From: Hymenopus coronatus
Lineage: Eukaryota > Arthropoda > Insecta > Mantodea > Hymenopodidae
Direction: 5' to 3'
Length of the DNA stretch: 64,000 bases
Assembly: GCA_030762935.1 (NCBI GenBank)
Contig: CM060900.1
Span: forward strand, 394,433,632-394,497,631
Positions within the stretch are counted from its first letter, which is position 1, and the number at the start of each line of letters is the position of its first letter. The notes below the pieces were generated by a model. That model ran no database searches. It worked only from the letters and a program-made list of their open reading frames with translations, and was not told where the DNA came from. A program made the translations under genes and the position numbers. This document shows, piece by piece, positions 41,030-54,100 of the stretch.

Positions 41030-41390
41030 AAACAAGGGATTAAGCAGACATAATGGAAAACTACAGCCCAATTTCTTTTTGTTCAATATTTCCAAACAGT
41101 TTTGTACAGTTGTTTTTGGATATAGAGCACAAATACATTTCAAAACTATTATGTTATCTCATGTCATTTGGACTTTCAAATAGAAAAATCAACTTTAGAT
41201 GCCATTACTCAGGAAAAAAATAATAGCCAGTATTAACAATAAATTTGATTGATTTATCAATCATCTTTGACTACATGAAAATCCACAAATGATTTGAAAT
41301 TGTAGAAGATACAGAGACTCAATTTTTGGGAGTCCACTATCCTGACTAGAAAGCTACATAAAAGCAGAAAACAGCACACTGAAATAGAAA
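41030..41390 (+). pseudogene. degenerate LINE reverse-transcriptase fragment
   Basis: Shifted frames carry MENYSPISFCSIFPNSF (the NYRPISLL motif region), FGLSNRKINFRCHYS (the QFGFR/ST...AI region) and TQFLGVHYPD, in the right order for a Jockey/CR1-like RT. Many stops. Confidence 0.45.
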
Positions 41391-41729
41391 GTATTGTTCT
41401 TGCAAGTAGACGTGAACACTGTCAACATGATGTGCAGTGGCATGAACTGATACTGGAGTTGGCCAATGATTTACAAGCACATAGCGAGCATCAGTCTGTC
41501 TAGCACCATGATAATGTGAGCATTGCTCCTTGTGGCACTTAGTGGAGATAAAAATAGACTAAATAATGCCACCAATAAATTATAGGGAAAAGAAACACGA
41601 GAATTGATTGCTAATGTACATCAGTTTATGATGAGAGAGGCTACAGAGGGGACTCCTATTAAATTCAAATCTGCACAGAAATACAGTGGTAGCTACCATT
41701 GTGTCATAAATATCATTGTGTCATTTAGT

Positions 41730-42860
41730 TTGGTACATAGAATTAGAATGTATTCAGTTAGATGAATGCGGGTCTTTCTCAACACTTTGTAAAGAAAACA
41801 TCTCTTACAAAAGATTTTTTATTTGTCTACACTATGCTAATCGAGATAAATAATAACAGAATTTTTCTTATTACATGCTTCCTTATAAGTAGAAGGAAAA
41901 TAAGGGAGTGCACTAGGATAAAATTATAGTTAAATCTTTTAAAAATTATTGCTATGTTAAACAATTAAAATTTGGTAATCTTAGCACAGCTAGGAGTTAA
42001 ACAAAAGATGTATGCAACAAATAATGACTTCCTAATTGAGAAAAGTTTAAGCAGTTTAAAAAACTGGAAACAATAACAAAGAAAAACGTGAAATCAATTA
42101 ACTCTATCAAAAAAAAAAAAAAAAAAAAAAAAAAGGGATATGACATAAACTGTGCTGTAACAAAATCTGTATCTTTGTGTAGTAAGTTTTCTGTCGATCT
42201 CTTAAGGTTTACCAGTTTTAAAAAAGTCATTCAGAATGATGAGGTCATCAGGGGCTATAGCAAGAAAATTAAGCATCTACATATTGTTTGTTATGAAAAT
42301 ATCTTAAGCATGTGGTATTTTAATAAAATTCATTAGATCCATGTTTTGAGAAAAGTCAAAATTTTGATAAAATGTTATTTAAGGTTATTTACTTTAAAAT
42401 TTTCATGCTGTATCCTTAGAAGATGCTAAACTTGATAATCAACTTTACTATTTAACAGACTCTCCATTTTTGAGCTGTTTTGCCCCTCCCTCACACACCA
42501 CACATAAGGAGAGTTTTCCAAAAATTCTGTTTTCTTAGATTTTTGGGTTCAGAGAGTCTCAAAACCTGTATTTCCAGTGAAATCTTGGTATCAAATTTTT
42601 GGTTGGAATACAATCTTGTCTATCTGCATATGTAATAGAGAAAATCATTATAGAGTATATTATAAAGATTTTTAAACTATAAATGCACAAATGAGTTGGA
42701 CATTTTATGCACACAAAACGATGCCTATTAATAAATAATATGGATGTGTTGGTTGTGTCACCCCAGTTCTCCTGTGCATACTGCACGGCTATCGCTTCAA
42801 GTTTCTGCCTCTTTCCCCCACCCCTTTTACCTTGCAACTTGAGTGCTCTCATCTATTTGC
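41730..42860. repeat. interspersed repeat copy splitting a LINE relic
   Basis: Similar to 62.28-63.15 kb and 63.4-64.0 kb. Shared blocks are an aagtagaaggaaaataaggg-type block, a caattaaaatttggtaatct-type block, a gtttaccagttttaaaaaag-type block, and the 'tatttccagtgaaatctt' end. LINE-like sequence resumes after it near 42.9 kb. Confidence 0.55.
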
Positions 42861-42899
42861 AAGGATAATACAAAGTATTTAAATAATCTTATAATAAGG

Positions 42900-43300
42900 C
42901 CAAACATGGCATATTGCAAGGTTCTTATCTATTCCTGTTATGTGCAAATTAAATATTAGAAAAATAAAGAATGAGAGAGTATTGCAATAAGATGTGCAAA
43001 TGACATTATAGTATTAGGAAAGAGAGTACTGAGGAAAAGGTAGAATAAAACACATATGCATTATTGGCAATGGTAAATAGTAAATGTACAGAATTTGCCA
43101 GTAAATATAGATAAAGTGAGATTGATGCAAACTAAATTAGGGAACAAAGAAATTGAAATATAAGTTTAGAAGTTCAGAACAAAGCATCAGCCAGCTAACT
43201 CATATATATTACTTGGGTTTAGTTAATGATGAAACTTTGAATTGTTAAATGCATGTAGAAAAGACATTGAATGAAACTAAGCTATGCAGTTTATGTTATT
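42900..43300 (+). pseudogene. degenerate LINE reverse-transcriptase fragment, downstream part
   Basis: RCANDIIVLGK (position of the FADD catalytic motif), then LPVNIDKVRLMQTK and ANSYILLGF, in family order. It continues the relic at 41.03-41.39 kb on the same strand. Confidence 0.4.
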
Positions 43301-43489
43301 AAACAAAATAGCAGGTGTTGACAGCATAGCATAGGTATATTTTCATCTCCTACAATTACAACTAATATAAAGAAAGGATGTATCAAAAATAGAGGGCATA
43401 AATTCAGGAATGCATTCCCCATATGTAAACAATAAGAACAGTGCATTACAACATATGTATGCTAATGTTTGGTCTCTGTGATACGACTT

Positions 43490-44390
43490 TCAAAACAGCG
43501 ATATTCACTGGAACGTTGTTGTTTCCACAGGCCTTTACAGAAGATATTCAAATTGTCCATCTGCTTTAATACAGGCCTCAAATTGCCTCACATTATGTCC
43601 ATCAGAATGCAACCTCAAAGTTTCGGAATATTGTAAATTTCCTCAAAAACTGCCACACATTGATTCTGAGGGATTTCACATCATGCACTGGAAATGAATA
43701 TATCAACCCTTTTAAATGGCTCCACATGTATAGAAATTAACATGCGTCAAATAGGTGAGTATGGTGTGCAAGCAATTGGGCCCTGTCTACCTATGCATCA
43801 ATCAGAAAATGTTCAATCCAAGCACCACCAATCAGTCTGACTGAAGCGTACAGGAACAACCTCAAGCAAGAAGTCAGCTTGCTGATGAATGCTCAGTGGA
43901 TTGTCTACATACATATGACATACCAATGGTGCTTTCTAGCAAGTGCCCAATAAGTGTGTTTACAAGAACATGGGGTCCAAGAAATTGATCTCCAAAGATA
44001 CTGGCCCACATGTTCATAATAAATTATACTTTTTGATGAGGCAGAACAGTTGCATATGGGTTTTCATATGCCCATACCTTTTCTGATTGTGGAAATTTGT
44101 AAAGCCACCTTGTGAGAACTGTGCTTAATCTGTAAATGATACTAAGGCTGGAAAGTTCAGATTTGCAGTACACTGTTGCACGAACCACAGGCAGAACATC
44201 AATTGAGCAGGATAATCTGGTGATGGAAGGGTCTGTACACATTGCAAACGATAAGGATATAACTGGTGTTCTGGAAACAATCTTGAAACGTTCTATGGCA
44301 ATCCTAACCATTATGCACTGATAGAAGGAGTAGTGTACACAGAATCCAGCATCTCCCCCTTTACATCTGAATTTGTAGATCTTAGTCATC
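43490..44390 (-). pseudogene. Tc1/mariner-superfamily transposase relic
   Basis: Minus-strand fragments in order: FPQSEKVWAYENPYATVLPH, then MNMWASIFGDQFLGPHVL, and at the end NVRQFEACIKADGQFEYLL. They match the layout of arthropod DDE transposases of the 'NVWAGIxGDxLIGPxxLP' type. There are stops throughout the middle. No terminal repeats were found. Confidence 0.5.
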
Positions 44391-44885
44391 CCCTCTCAAA
44401 ACCAGGGGATGCAAACTTCCCATGAGCACACAGATGACAATGGAGACTTTCAATTTTCTTCAGATCTGGACATCTTTGCATTGGGTACCTTTCTGGTACA
44501 AACAATGTGGCACTTCAGCATTGCCATTCGCCTTACCATCTGCATTAACATACATGAAGTGTATTTCAGCCAGGTTCCTATTTGAGTACACATTGCTCAG
44601 TTGAACGCCAAACACAACACTCAGGATATTTTTCCACAGAATTAACTGTCAGAGTCTCCTGTTAATATCCTATGTCATAACAACAAGAATAAAGTTCCAG
44701 TGAATATCACCATAACTCAGAAACCAAGCATTTCCAGACACATGTTTTAATGGACTAAAGTAGTCCATTAATTTTACACTGCTTATCTGAATTTATGCTC
44801 TCTATCTTTGAAACACTCCATATATGCTGCTATTAAAGAATATGATGACTTAAGCATTTAAGCTCAGAAAAAATTATTAGGATAA

Positions 44886-45110
44886 TTGAAATGGTTAGAC
44901 CGCTCGCCTCTTGCTAAGGAATTTGACTCTAGGCGACACCATGTGGGATTTGTGGTGGACAAAGCAGTGCAGGGGTGGGTTTTCACTGGGTTCTCTGGTT
45001 TTTCCCACCATCGCATACCACTGGTATTTCATCTTCATTCCATGTATCACCACTCATTGTTTGTGGTGCCATATTAGTAAAAATGGGCATTAAATACTAT
45101 CACAAACATC
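44886..45110 (+). repeat. tRNA-derived SINE copy
   Basis: The head gaaatggttagaccgctcgc is A-box-like; the body contains gtgggatttgtggtggacaa and ttctctggtttttcccacca and the tail tttgtggtgccatattagta. Same family as the copies at 25.4 and 38.0 kb. Confidence 0.75.
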
Positions 45111-45419
45111 ACAACAATAAGCAAGTACCTATATGAATAAAACAGTTCAACTCTAATTACACACATTAAGCTTATAAACAATTAATAAAAACTATATGAA
45201 GTAACAGTTTCAAAACAGATTATTATAGCTACCACTTTATGGAATTGTCAAACTAGATATAATGGTTAATTACAGACACTAATGAAGTTATAATTATTTC
45301 ACTATTTCCATTCATTAACTATCTAATCAGTATCATCATTAAGTTTACCAGTATTATATATAACAATATGAAATCGCAAACACTTAAGTATCGTTTATAA
45401 TACATTATCCAGCATTTAT

Positions 45420-46680
45420 TAAATTGAGATTTTTCCTAAATTTCTTCAAGGACAGAGGACCGGCCTAAAAGGCTGGTATAGGCAGTTCATTCCATTCTTT
45501 ACTGACAAAAGAAGATTTTTTATATGTCAGTTCAGTAGCTTCTACTCTTAATTTTGAACAAATGATTGCTTAGTGCTTAATATGTTGGGTTCTCTAATCT
45601 GAGAGTAAATTCTACCCATGGATTTAACCGGCATAAGCTCTGAGTATTGTGCATAACCTGTGTTTCTTAAACCTAACGTTCAACAGCTACCATTTAACCT
45701 TCTTACCTATCATAAGCCCAAATATTTACCCCTTTTTGTGAAGTTTATAGCCATTTTCTGAATCTTTTCTAACAAGCCAATTTGATTAACTTTATATGGT
45801 CATAAAATGCTCTCTCTACTCTATAACCGGCTGCACTACGACTTGAATGCAATTTCCTTGGATTTTGGTCTCCCCATTTTGTGAGTCCTCATTAAGAAAT
45901 GCAATGTTTTTCACACTTTCCTAGAAGCAGAATTCCGTTGGCTGTCCCTTCCAGTGCTGCTCACCAAATAAACTCCCAAATATTTGCAGCTATTTAGCTG
46001 CAGAATATCCATCCCCCCCCCCTTGTGATGGTTATGCAGTATTTTCCCTTAAATCTACTAAATTGACTTACTTTTGCTAGTATTAATTTTCATTTAATAT
46101 GCAGCAGCCCAATTACTTATTACTTTTAAACCCACCTAAAGGGTGGTTTCATTTATAATATTCCAAATTTTACTGTAAAAAATGCAATCATCTGCAAACA
46201 TTCTTATCTGACATTTGCTGTTTACAGTTATGCTATTAACAAAAATAACAAAATGTACCAGATCCAGTTCTGAGCCTTGGGGTTCTCTGGAACTTGTGGT
46301 CCCACTCTAGGATAACCCTTTGCGTAATTTTACCCTTTGTGTTCTCCAATTTCAAATCACTTTTAATCCTAAAACTGAATGTTTGTCAACTCCTGAGGTA
46401 GCTAGCTTCTGGATAAGTAAATTATGTGGCACCACATCAAAAGTTTCGAAAAAGTCTATCACTACTGCATCAGTTCTCCCTCCTAAATGGACATGAAAAT
46501 TGTAATTAATTTCAGAGTAAGAGAGGACCTCAAACTTTCTTATGGCAATTAAGATCCTAAACCATACCCTCTAATCTCTTATATTTGCTCTTTTCAAGAA
46601 GGTCTCCAACAAGACCAAAGGGCTTGTGAGTTATATTTACATGCTTGTTCTGATTCATTGATTTATCTATGTCAATGTAA
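45420..46680 (-). pseudogene. degenerate LINE reverse transcriptase
   Basis: The minus strand shows RT motifs in order: AVVIDFFETFDVVPHNLL (D-x-x-x-AFD), PQGSELDLVHFVIFVN, MFADDCIFY (catalytic ADD), CKYLGVYLVSSTGRD and LLEKIQKMAINFTKRG. Several stops and shifts. CR1/Jockey-like domain order; 3' region toward 45.42 kb. Confidence 0.6.
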
Positions 46681-46726
46681 ATATTTTCAATAAACTTTAA
46701 AAGGTTCAGATACAACAATAAATAAT

Positions 46727-46727
46727 G

Positions 46728-46776
<49 letters not shown>

Positions 46777-46912
46777 TAAAGATAATAATAATATTAATAA
46801 TAATAATAATGAGGAGGAGGAGGAGGAGGAGGAGGAGGAGCAGGAGGAGGAGAAGAAGAAGAAGAAGAAGAAGAAGAAGAAGAAGAAGAAGAAGAAGAAG
46901 AAGAAGAAGATT
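46727..46912. repeat. compound microsatellite (AAT)n-(GGA)n-(GAA)n
   Basis: Three adjacent trinucleotide arrays produce the Leu/Ile and Arg repeat frames on the two strands; these are not genes. Confidence 0.95.
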
Positions 46913-46929
46913 ATAATTACTCATGCACC

Positions 46930-48980
46930 ATAATCTTTTAATTAAGAAACCATTTATTTTTGAAGTGGTAACTTTGAATTTGTGACCACAAAGTGAATTA
47001 AAAGATCTTCAGTAATAAAAATCACTAGGCCCTAAGATCAATGGGAGCTGCTTCAGCTGTCCTCAAGACCCATCAGCTATATTTTACAAGGCCAGGGAGA
47101 AGACCTGAGGTGTCTCTTATAGTGACTTCCTCCTTCATGTTTTGCCCCAAAAATATGCCCATTATACTATATCAGTCAGCCTTGTTACTCCTGCCTGAGA
47201 AGACAGCCTAAACTATATTGTGAACAGAATCAAGTTTTATTGCAAGAAACTAATTTTATGCAACAATAGACTATGACGCAAACAGTCAACAGATTCAGAA
47301 TAAATTATTTGTTATTTATGCATTTACTACAACATGTGTGTTCAAAAATTTACTGGGCTTTGCAGCTAGCCTGGCTGGGCCTCAAAATTATTCCCTGTCC
47401 ACAGTCATTATGAAAATACTGATTGTGGCTTCTTTATATTTTGAATAACCTTAAAAATCACTATGTACTACACATAATTAATGTCACAGAAAAAAGTTCT
47501 CAGGATAAAAGTTTAACAAATGAAGCATATATTTGTTTAGCTCAAACTAACACTAATATTCTAGTTTTCAGACTTTATAATGGCAAAATTGAAATGGAAT
47601 GCTTATCTTTTAGTATACAAGTAGTAAAGCTGTTCTGTTTTGGACAGGGGTTGGAGCTATGAAAAATCATATGTAGATTTCTGTCATGTTTATTTCACTG
47701 TTGTTAGACATAAACATTTATCAGACCAGAACTATAGTAGTAAGAATTAAATTGCAGATTTGTCAGACTAAGGTTTTAATTTTCTGTCACAGTTCACTCA
47801 GTATTGATGCTATATTTATCACATGAGTAAGTAGCTTGTTACTAACAGCGAGTTGAGACCTCTTAATCCCTTCTTCATAAACACTGAGAAGAGAAAGCAG
47901 ATGGGCTTTAATGATGACATTAGTACTTGTTTATTATGATAATATTTATGTTGTCTTACTTACATATCTTCTTTTTTAGACCTGAGATATTAGGCAAGCT
48001 ACTACATACAAAAAAAAAATAATAAAAAAAAAACAGTATCTCTTTATCCTGGATCCTACTTCTTACTTAATGATGCTTATTAAGTTTATTATAATGCTTA
48101 TAATGCTTGATGCTTATTAGGGTTAAACATTCAGTAATCAGTCAGTGTATACTGTTTATATCAGACATTAATTTCTTCAAAGAAATATCGGACATCAGCA
48201 AGCACATAACACTCATGTTATTTATTTTCCGACCTTTAAATTCTGGAAGAGTTATGCCACTAATTTGGATTGTCTGTAAATGTTACTTTGATTCTCATTC
48301 TTCACAAACATCAATAATGTATGTGTTTAGTATAAACTAGCCATAAAGGTCATTTATAATACAATTAGATAGTCATATCTTAAGGGTAGATCATTGGCTG
48401 TACCCGGTTTTGGTTGCCATAGATTTCTGTAAGAAAATGTTTTGTAGCATACGCTACTAACACTGTAAAATTTCAATCAAAGGCTTTAACCACTCCAAAT
48501 CATTTGAAATTAAAGTAGTGATAAAGATTAACCTAATTGATGAGTTGAGTTATGGGATTACAAATGATTACTCTTAAATGTCATGGTTTCTACTGAAATA
48601 AATAGGCTTTATGTTCACCCTTTTCATTTTATCTGCAAGAATCACATGTTAATATGTTTTAGGAAATAAATATCCTGCCATTTTCCTATCACTGCAAAAT
48701 GTTCAACATCTCTATTGATATACAAACTCAGTAAACAAACACAAAAAAATATATTCACTCCTATAAAATGAGACCAACTAATCACATCACCATAGAATCA
48801 GTTAACTACCGAACATAGAATAAAAGGTATGTCATATAGTACACCAAAACATAGGACAGTGTCCTACATGACTCAAAAAATTGCTTAACTTATCTCAGTT
48901 AAAGAACAAACTACAAATACCCACCTTCTTGAGCAATTATATAATTCTTAGCAAACTATAGCAGAAAATTCTTAACGCCC
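46930..48980. other. AT-rich non-coding DNA
   Basis: No gene-like signal seen. Confidence 0.45.
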
Positions 48981-48989
48981 TTGCTGAAA

Positions 48990-49180
48990 TATTGTATAAA
49001 TATCTCTATCTCTCTATCACACACAAAATAACATTTAAAATATATTTTCTATATGTATGTACTTCTTTTATAAGTGTTTATTTTATTCTTTGTATTTTCT
49101 TACTGCCTTGCTAAAGGGCAGTCTCTGCTTAGAACAATGTTCATTGTGCTCTTCAAAGTAAATAAGTAAATATGTCATAC
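48990..49180 (+). repeat. possible LINE 3' tail
   Basis: 'ctgccttgctaaagggcagt ... gctcttcaaagtaaataagtaaat' has the form of the 3' end of arthropod LINEs ending in short A-rich tandem repeats. Confidence 0.35.
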
Positions 49181-49344
49181 AGATGTTTATAAAAGTAGAT
49201 GAGCAAATTAAAGGCTAAGAACCTTTGAATTTTGCTATACTTTTTATGTAATTAATACTTTCCCATTTTTTTTTATATATTTTAGAAAGAAACTTAACCT
49301 ATTTTCAGAATTATTTTTCAATAACTAAATAGATACATGGGTCA

Positions 49345-50463
49345 TCAATAATTAGTGGCAACATTTGAATTAACAGTAAAACATTTTTGGAGCAGCCAGA
49401 TTATTGCCGCGCTTAAGAGTAATTTCCTCCAACATGACACTCACCTACACATATCAGGGAAACAATGGATGCCATCCACAGTGTCTTGTTGTCCTAACAT
49501 TCCAACTTACTGCTCTACTGCTGCTATAATTTGCCTGCCTGGTTCTAAAGCAAATTCTTCTAAGTGGTACTTTCATTTTCTTAAAAAGATCAAAATCACA
49601 TGGGTTCATATCTGGGGAGTGAGGAGGATACTCCAGAACTTTCCAGTTCCATCTGCGAAGTAATTTAACAATAGGTGCAGCCATGTGAGAGACCGCACCA
49701 TTATGTAACACAATAGGATGAGAATTCAGGAGATTGTGATGTTCACGATGCACATCTGGTTGTAAATGGTGTTCCAGAAATTAACTGTAATATGCACCAT
49801 TCACACAATTTCCTTGAGGAGCTGAATGAGTGATAAGAACACTGACAAAGTCATAAGCAACAGTGAGAATGACTTTAAATGATTGCATATTTTTGATGAA
49901 CATCTTCCCTTTGCCTACGAAATGCATTCGCCTACGTAGTCACGGTACGATATGGTAAAGTCTCTGTGTCACAAGCTTCTAATAATTCTGTATGGCATTG
50001 TTGAGCATTGATACCTCTTGCAACCTGAATTTTAATGCAGCATCTTAGTTTGTATGTTTTAAACATATTTAAAGCACTAAAGCTAATACTCTACAATAAT
50101 ATAATTTTGAATACTGGAAGTGGTACACTGTGAAGCTAGCAATTAGTTTTTAATTGGTAGTAGAATATATACACATGTGCTTCACAAAAACTTACTTTTA
50201 AGCAGAACTAGTTTCGCATGCGTGTTACATGCATGCGAAACTAGTTCTGCGTAAAAGTAAGTTTTTGTGAAGCACATGTGTGTATATTCGACTACCAATT
50301 AAAAACTCTACAATAAACTTACTAACACAGTCTTATAATTAAAATAATTATTTTCAAACACAGTTAACAAACATTAGATGCTCTTCTGTTTCATTGTTAT
50401 AGCTTACATCATTTACCACTGTTGACACTAAATGTCGGCAGTGTTGCCACTAATTATTATTGA
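49345..50463 (-). mobile_element. mariner-like transposon, degenerate, with nested foldback element
   Basis: Inverted ends TCAATAATTAGTGGCAAC (49345-49362) and its near-complement at 50443-50463 bound the element. The minus-strand transposase is recognisable from GKMFIKNMQSFKVILTVAYDF through VNGAYYS and NSHPIVLHNGAVSHMAAPIV to LEYPPHSPDMNPCDFDLF, the D,D34D-type core of mariner. The second catalytic Asp position reads HNGA instead of HDNA, and frameshifts and stops are present, so it is inactive. A near-perfect foldback element interrupts it at 50145-50307. Confidence 0.75.
50145..50307. repeat. foldback (MITE-like) inverted repeat
   Basis: Arms of about 77 bases, from AGTTTTTAATTGGTAG at the left to CTACCAATTAAAAACT at the right, pair almost perfectly around a short centre (cgtgttacatg). 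An 11-12-bp direct repeat (ctctacaataa) occurs near 50090 and again at 50307-50318. Confidence 0.85.
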
Positions 50464-50469
50464 ATTCCT

Positions 50470-50604
50470 CATTTATAAAGAAAAGATTAATGGGACATAT
50501 TACCATGAAGTGAATAACACAGCTTTTCACTACTTAGAGTGATTGCATGCATCAACATGAATGTAGGCATGCACAGGCTTGCAGGCACATGAATGCATGC
50601 ATGT

Positions 50605-50638
<34 letters not shown>

Positions 50639-50930
50639 TCATTCTACAGATTTATTTGTTGGATTAAATCCTTATATTTTTATTTAAAGAGGAATTTTAT
50701 AGAGTTTGTACGCAAGAACAGTAAAACATAGAGATTAATTTTTGATCACAATGTCATTGCAATATTTTTGCATTCCTGATAACCAGCAATGACAGTGAGA
50801 AATAGAACATTTTGAAATGCTCTAATGCAACTTTTATGATTAATTTCCACACATAATTTCTTGTTGTTATAAGCAACAGAACAAAAGTATGGATATGAAG
50901 GGAATTTACCAACAATTTTCTATTTTTCAG
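50470..50930. other. non-coding DNA with (CA)n at 50611-50636
   Basis: No gene seen until the possible splice acceptor at 50929-50930. Confidence 0.45.
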
Positions 50931-51100
50931 AACTCATGGACAAGAAAGAGGAGAACAAAGACATTGATGGGAATGTTGCTGCTGCATTCTTGTTAACATT
51001 ACAAAGAATGAACGAGTATTTACAGAAATTAAATGAATTAATGGACATCATAAGAGAAATAATGGAGGACATCGAGAAAGAAATGTTGGAAAAGAAGTGA
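50931..51100 (+). CDS. possible terminal exon of a host gene, coiled-coil C-terminus
   Basis: A pyrimidine-rich acceptor (ttttctatttttcag) precedes an open frame containing MDKKEENKDIDGNVAAAF and a strongly helical, heptad-like segment (LLTLQRMNEYLQKLNELMDI), ending TGA at 51098-51100. An AATAAA at 51131-51136 follows. The pattern is that of a last coding exon with a short 3' UTR. Upstream exons could not be identified in this window, and the protein family is not recognised. Confidence 0.35.
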
Positions 51101-51130
51101 TTATGTGTATTTCTCCCATGAGTTGAGGCA

Positions 51131-51136
51131 AATAAA
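51131..51136 (+). terminator. possible poly(A) signal of the host exon
   Basis: AATAAA 30 bases after the stop at 51100. Confidence 0.35.
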
Positions 51137-51159
51137 TGGAGGAATTAAGTGTATTATTT

Positions 51160-54100
51160 GCCTTCAATTAAAGTAAACAGATGTTCTGAACTGTTGAGTT
51201 TTATTTTTTGTTTCTGAATCAATTCCTATTCTTTTGTTTGATAAATCCTTTGAAGTATCATTTAACTCCTAATGTTTCATCACATTATAAGTAAATCATA
51301 CAGAAATTATCAGATATTTTAGCCGTATCAAAATGTATAATCCTACCCATACATACCCTCATGAAATACAGTATGGCTTGAAACTGATATAACATTTTAA
51401 CTTCAAAACTAACTACTAATACATGAATGCTTAGATTGAGAGTCATGCTAATGGTTCTGGTATGGTGATGGTGATAAACTCTTAATGGCAGATGGTGATG
51501 GTGACGATTAGTTAGATGATGAGTTTAATATAATAATAAAGGAAAGATTTGCATTTTGGATCACTGTTGTGCTCATGGCTGTTGGGTGTTAAGTTAGTTG
51601 ATGATGGAGGGGTTTTTAGTAGTGAATATAATGTATGGCAATGGGAAAGCTCATGTTATTAATGTTATCATGATGTTGATAACTGTGTTGGGGTTAAATT
51701 AAGATGGCAATAGCTTTTATGTAGATGATAATGCTATTAATGCAGTGTAAAAGGTTAGTGATGGTGGTACTCATCTTAAGTTCATGAGAATATAAGTTTA
51801 CTTATTATCTGGCTGTTGATGATGAGTTTTGTTTTATTGATAATTGTGGAAGGTATATTTGTTATGTTTAGAATTATGATGATGACAATGATGATGAGGT
51901 GGATGAAGAGGAGGAGGAGGATAGGAGTGGTTTTGATGAATGTAGGTATAGAATGGCATTGTTTAATAGTGTTGCTTATAACATGGTGATGCTGAACTTT
52001 TATTGTGATGGTGGTGGAGCTGGTGGTGTTGTAGGTGGTGGTGATGGTGGTGACAGGGTTTTATTTCATTTCAGTCAAACTATTGAGATAGTCAAATTTC
52101 AATTTTTCAATTGTTATTAAACTTGCCTTCTATCTGTCCTATATATATCTGTGGTTGGTTAAAAGGCTACTTTAACAGAAAAGCTGTTCTAAACATTGCC
52201 AGCCATATGTCCTGTCGGGAGACATCAATATGGCTCATTCCATCAGATATCAAAATGCGATGGTACCTTTGTGATGGGAATGAGATATATAGTGTGTATT
52301 GGTATCTCAGGTAGACCATCATACAGACTGTGAAACAGAGGGCAGAGAAGTATTTTTTTAGGCTAGTAATGAGATCTTATGAGAGACATAACTCTATTGT
52401 TTGTGTTTAAATTAAGGATAAGTCCTCTCCAAAGCTAGTTTCAATTGAAGCAATAAACTATGCAGTACTTCAGAGCTGTGCACACAAGTCTCTGTTATTG
52501 CTCAGCTGATGCCATAGAAAAATTGTTTCAGCTGCTTCACATTCAGTATTGACAATAACATTTAGTTGTACATGTTTGGAAGAAGCATTTTGACTTATCC
52601 AGAAATTATTGAATAAGTATGTGGTTATAGTGAAATGTATAATTAATAAATCTGATTATCATCTGTTGCCATGATTTTTTGTGGTGCTATTGTGCGACTC
52701 ATTTGTCATACTTATTGTAGATGTTACCGAGAGTGTTTTGGTTGCTTCCCCTAAATGCATGCTACTGATGATAGGTGATATGAAATGATTCCTTCTTAGA
52801 GAACATTATAAATTTAAACACACACATTTTTAATTGTATTAAGGAACTTTTAAACATTTTTATAAATTTAAATTATCTCCATAGATATTTTAGAAATAAA
52901 ATGTATTAAGAATCACAGGTATCCTAAGTTATACCTGAAATTGTATGTAAAACTGGATATAAAATTAACAATTAATTTTATTATTGAATTTTGCGGTAGT
53001 ATCACAGAGAACATTTTCAGACAGTGACTTTTATCTTAACACTATTGGTTTTGTAAGTTAGACAAATGGGCCAAAATGCTTCAGCTTATTTTTTCTTTAT
53101 AAGGGTATAATGCTGTCACAGTTGTATGCACATTAATATACAACTTTAGGGAAAACAGAATGCATGCAACAGATTGCATCAGCAGTTTGAGGATGTTTGA
53201 GTAACAACATAATACTTCAAATAACAGGAAAATTAATTTCCATTAGAGACATAGTGTATAATTTTTCCTGTGCTTCATGTGTTTATGAATTTATTTCTGA
53301 CATTATTTGTATTTAATGGCATTTTCATATGTTCATAAGACAAATCCTGTTTCTCTGAATGAGTTTTTCATTTAAAAGACTTCAGAAGTATAGTTTTTCT
53401 TTCAGTAGCAATCAATAGACCAATGCAGAAGTTTATGTATATCTTTTCATATATTATATTATTATTGCACACAATGTGTTATAATGTAGAGTTTATATAG
53501 CGTAAAGCTGTTATATCAGTGTCAAGCTATGTAAACAATTTTTTTTGGTTGTTCATATATTATTTTATAAATATTTATGCATTTACAAATGTCCCAAAAT
53601 TTTGCTTTTCCAATTTTCGAGCTATTTGGTATTGCTGTTGAATATAGGTAGCTATGTAACTAATGGTAGTTTTGTTTTTATGCACTTATGATGTCAGACC
53701 TGTCTGGTCATATCCTGCCATAGGACAACAGTGATTGATTACAAAAATTAACAAGATGTAATTTACTCCAATAAATCTTTAATATTTTAAATCTCTATTG
53801 TTAAATTTGACAGTATTATAAGAATATAAAGTGATACCATTTTATTTCTATCAGAGGTTTAAATTCCTAAAAGCTTCAGATCGCTGTACAAGACTTCTTT
53901 TTGTGAGCAAGCTGTATTTTGCTAATAGTTTCCTGAATACTTATTCTTTGTTTAATTATCAATCTGGCCACATCTTAATTTGCCAATTGACAAAGATATG
54001 CATTTGATAACAGCATAAAATAGAAAGTTTTATTAGAACAAAAATGTGACATAAAATTACATACAAATAACTTTAAAATAAGTTACACTTATTAGGTGTT

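Noticed and set aside
41580..41690. Frame with RNTRELIANVHQFM resembling a recurrent insect repeat protein
   Set aside because: Too short and isolated to name; kept only as a note that the region may hold another relic.
46706..46924. Long Leu/Ile and Arg-repeat reading frames
   Set aside because: They are translations of (AAT)n, (GGA)n and (GAA)n arrays.
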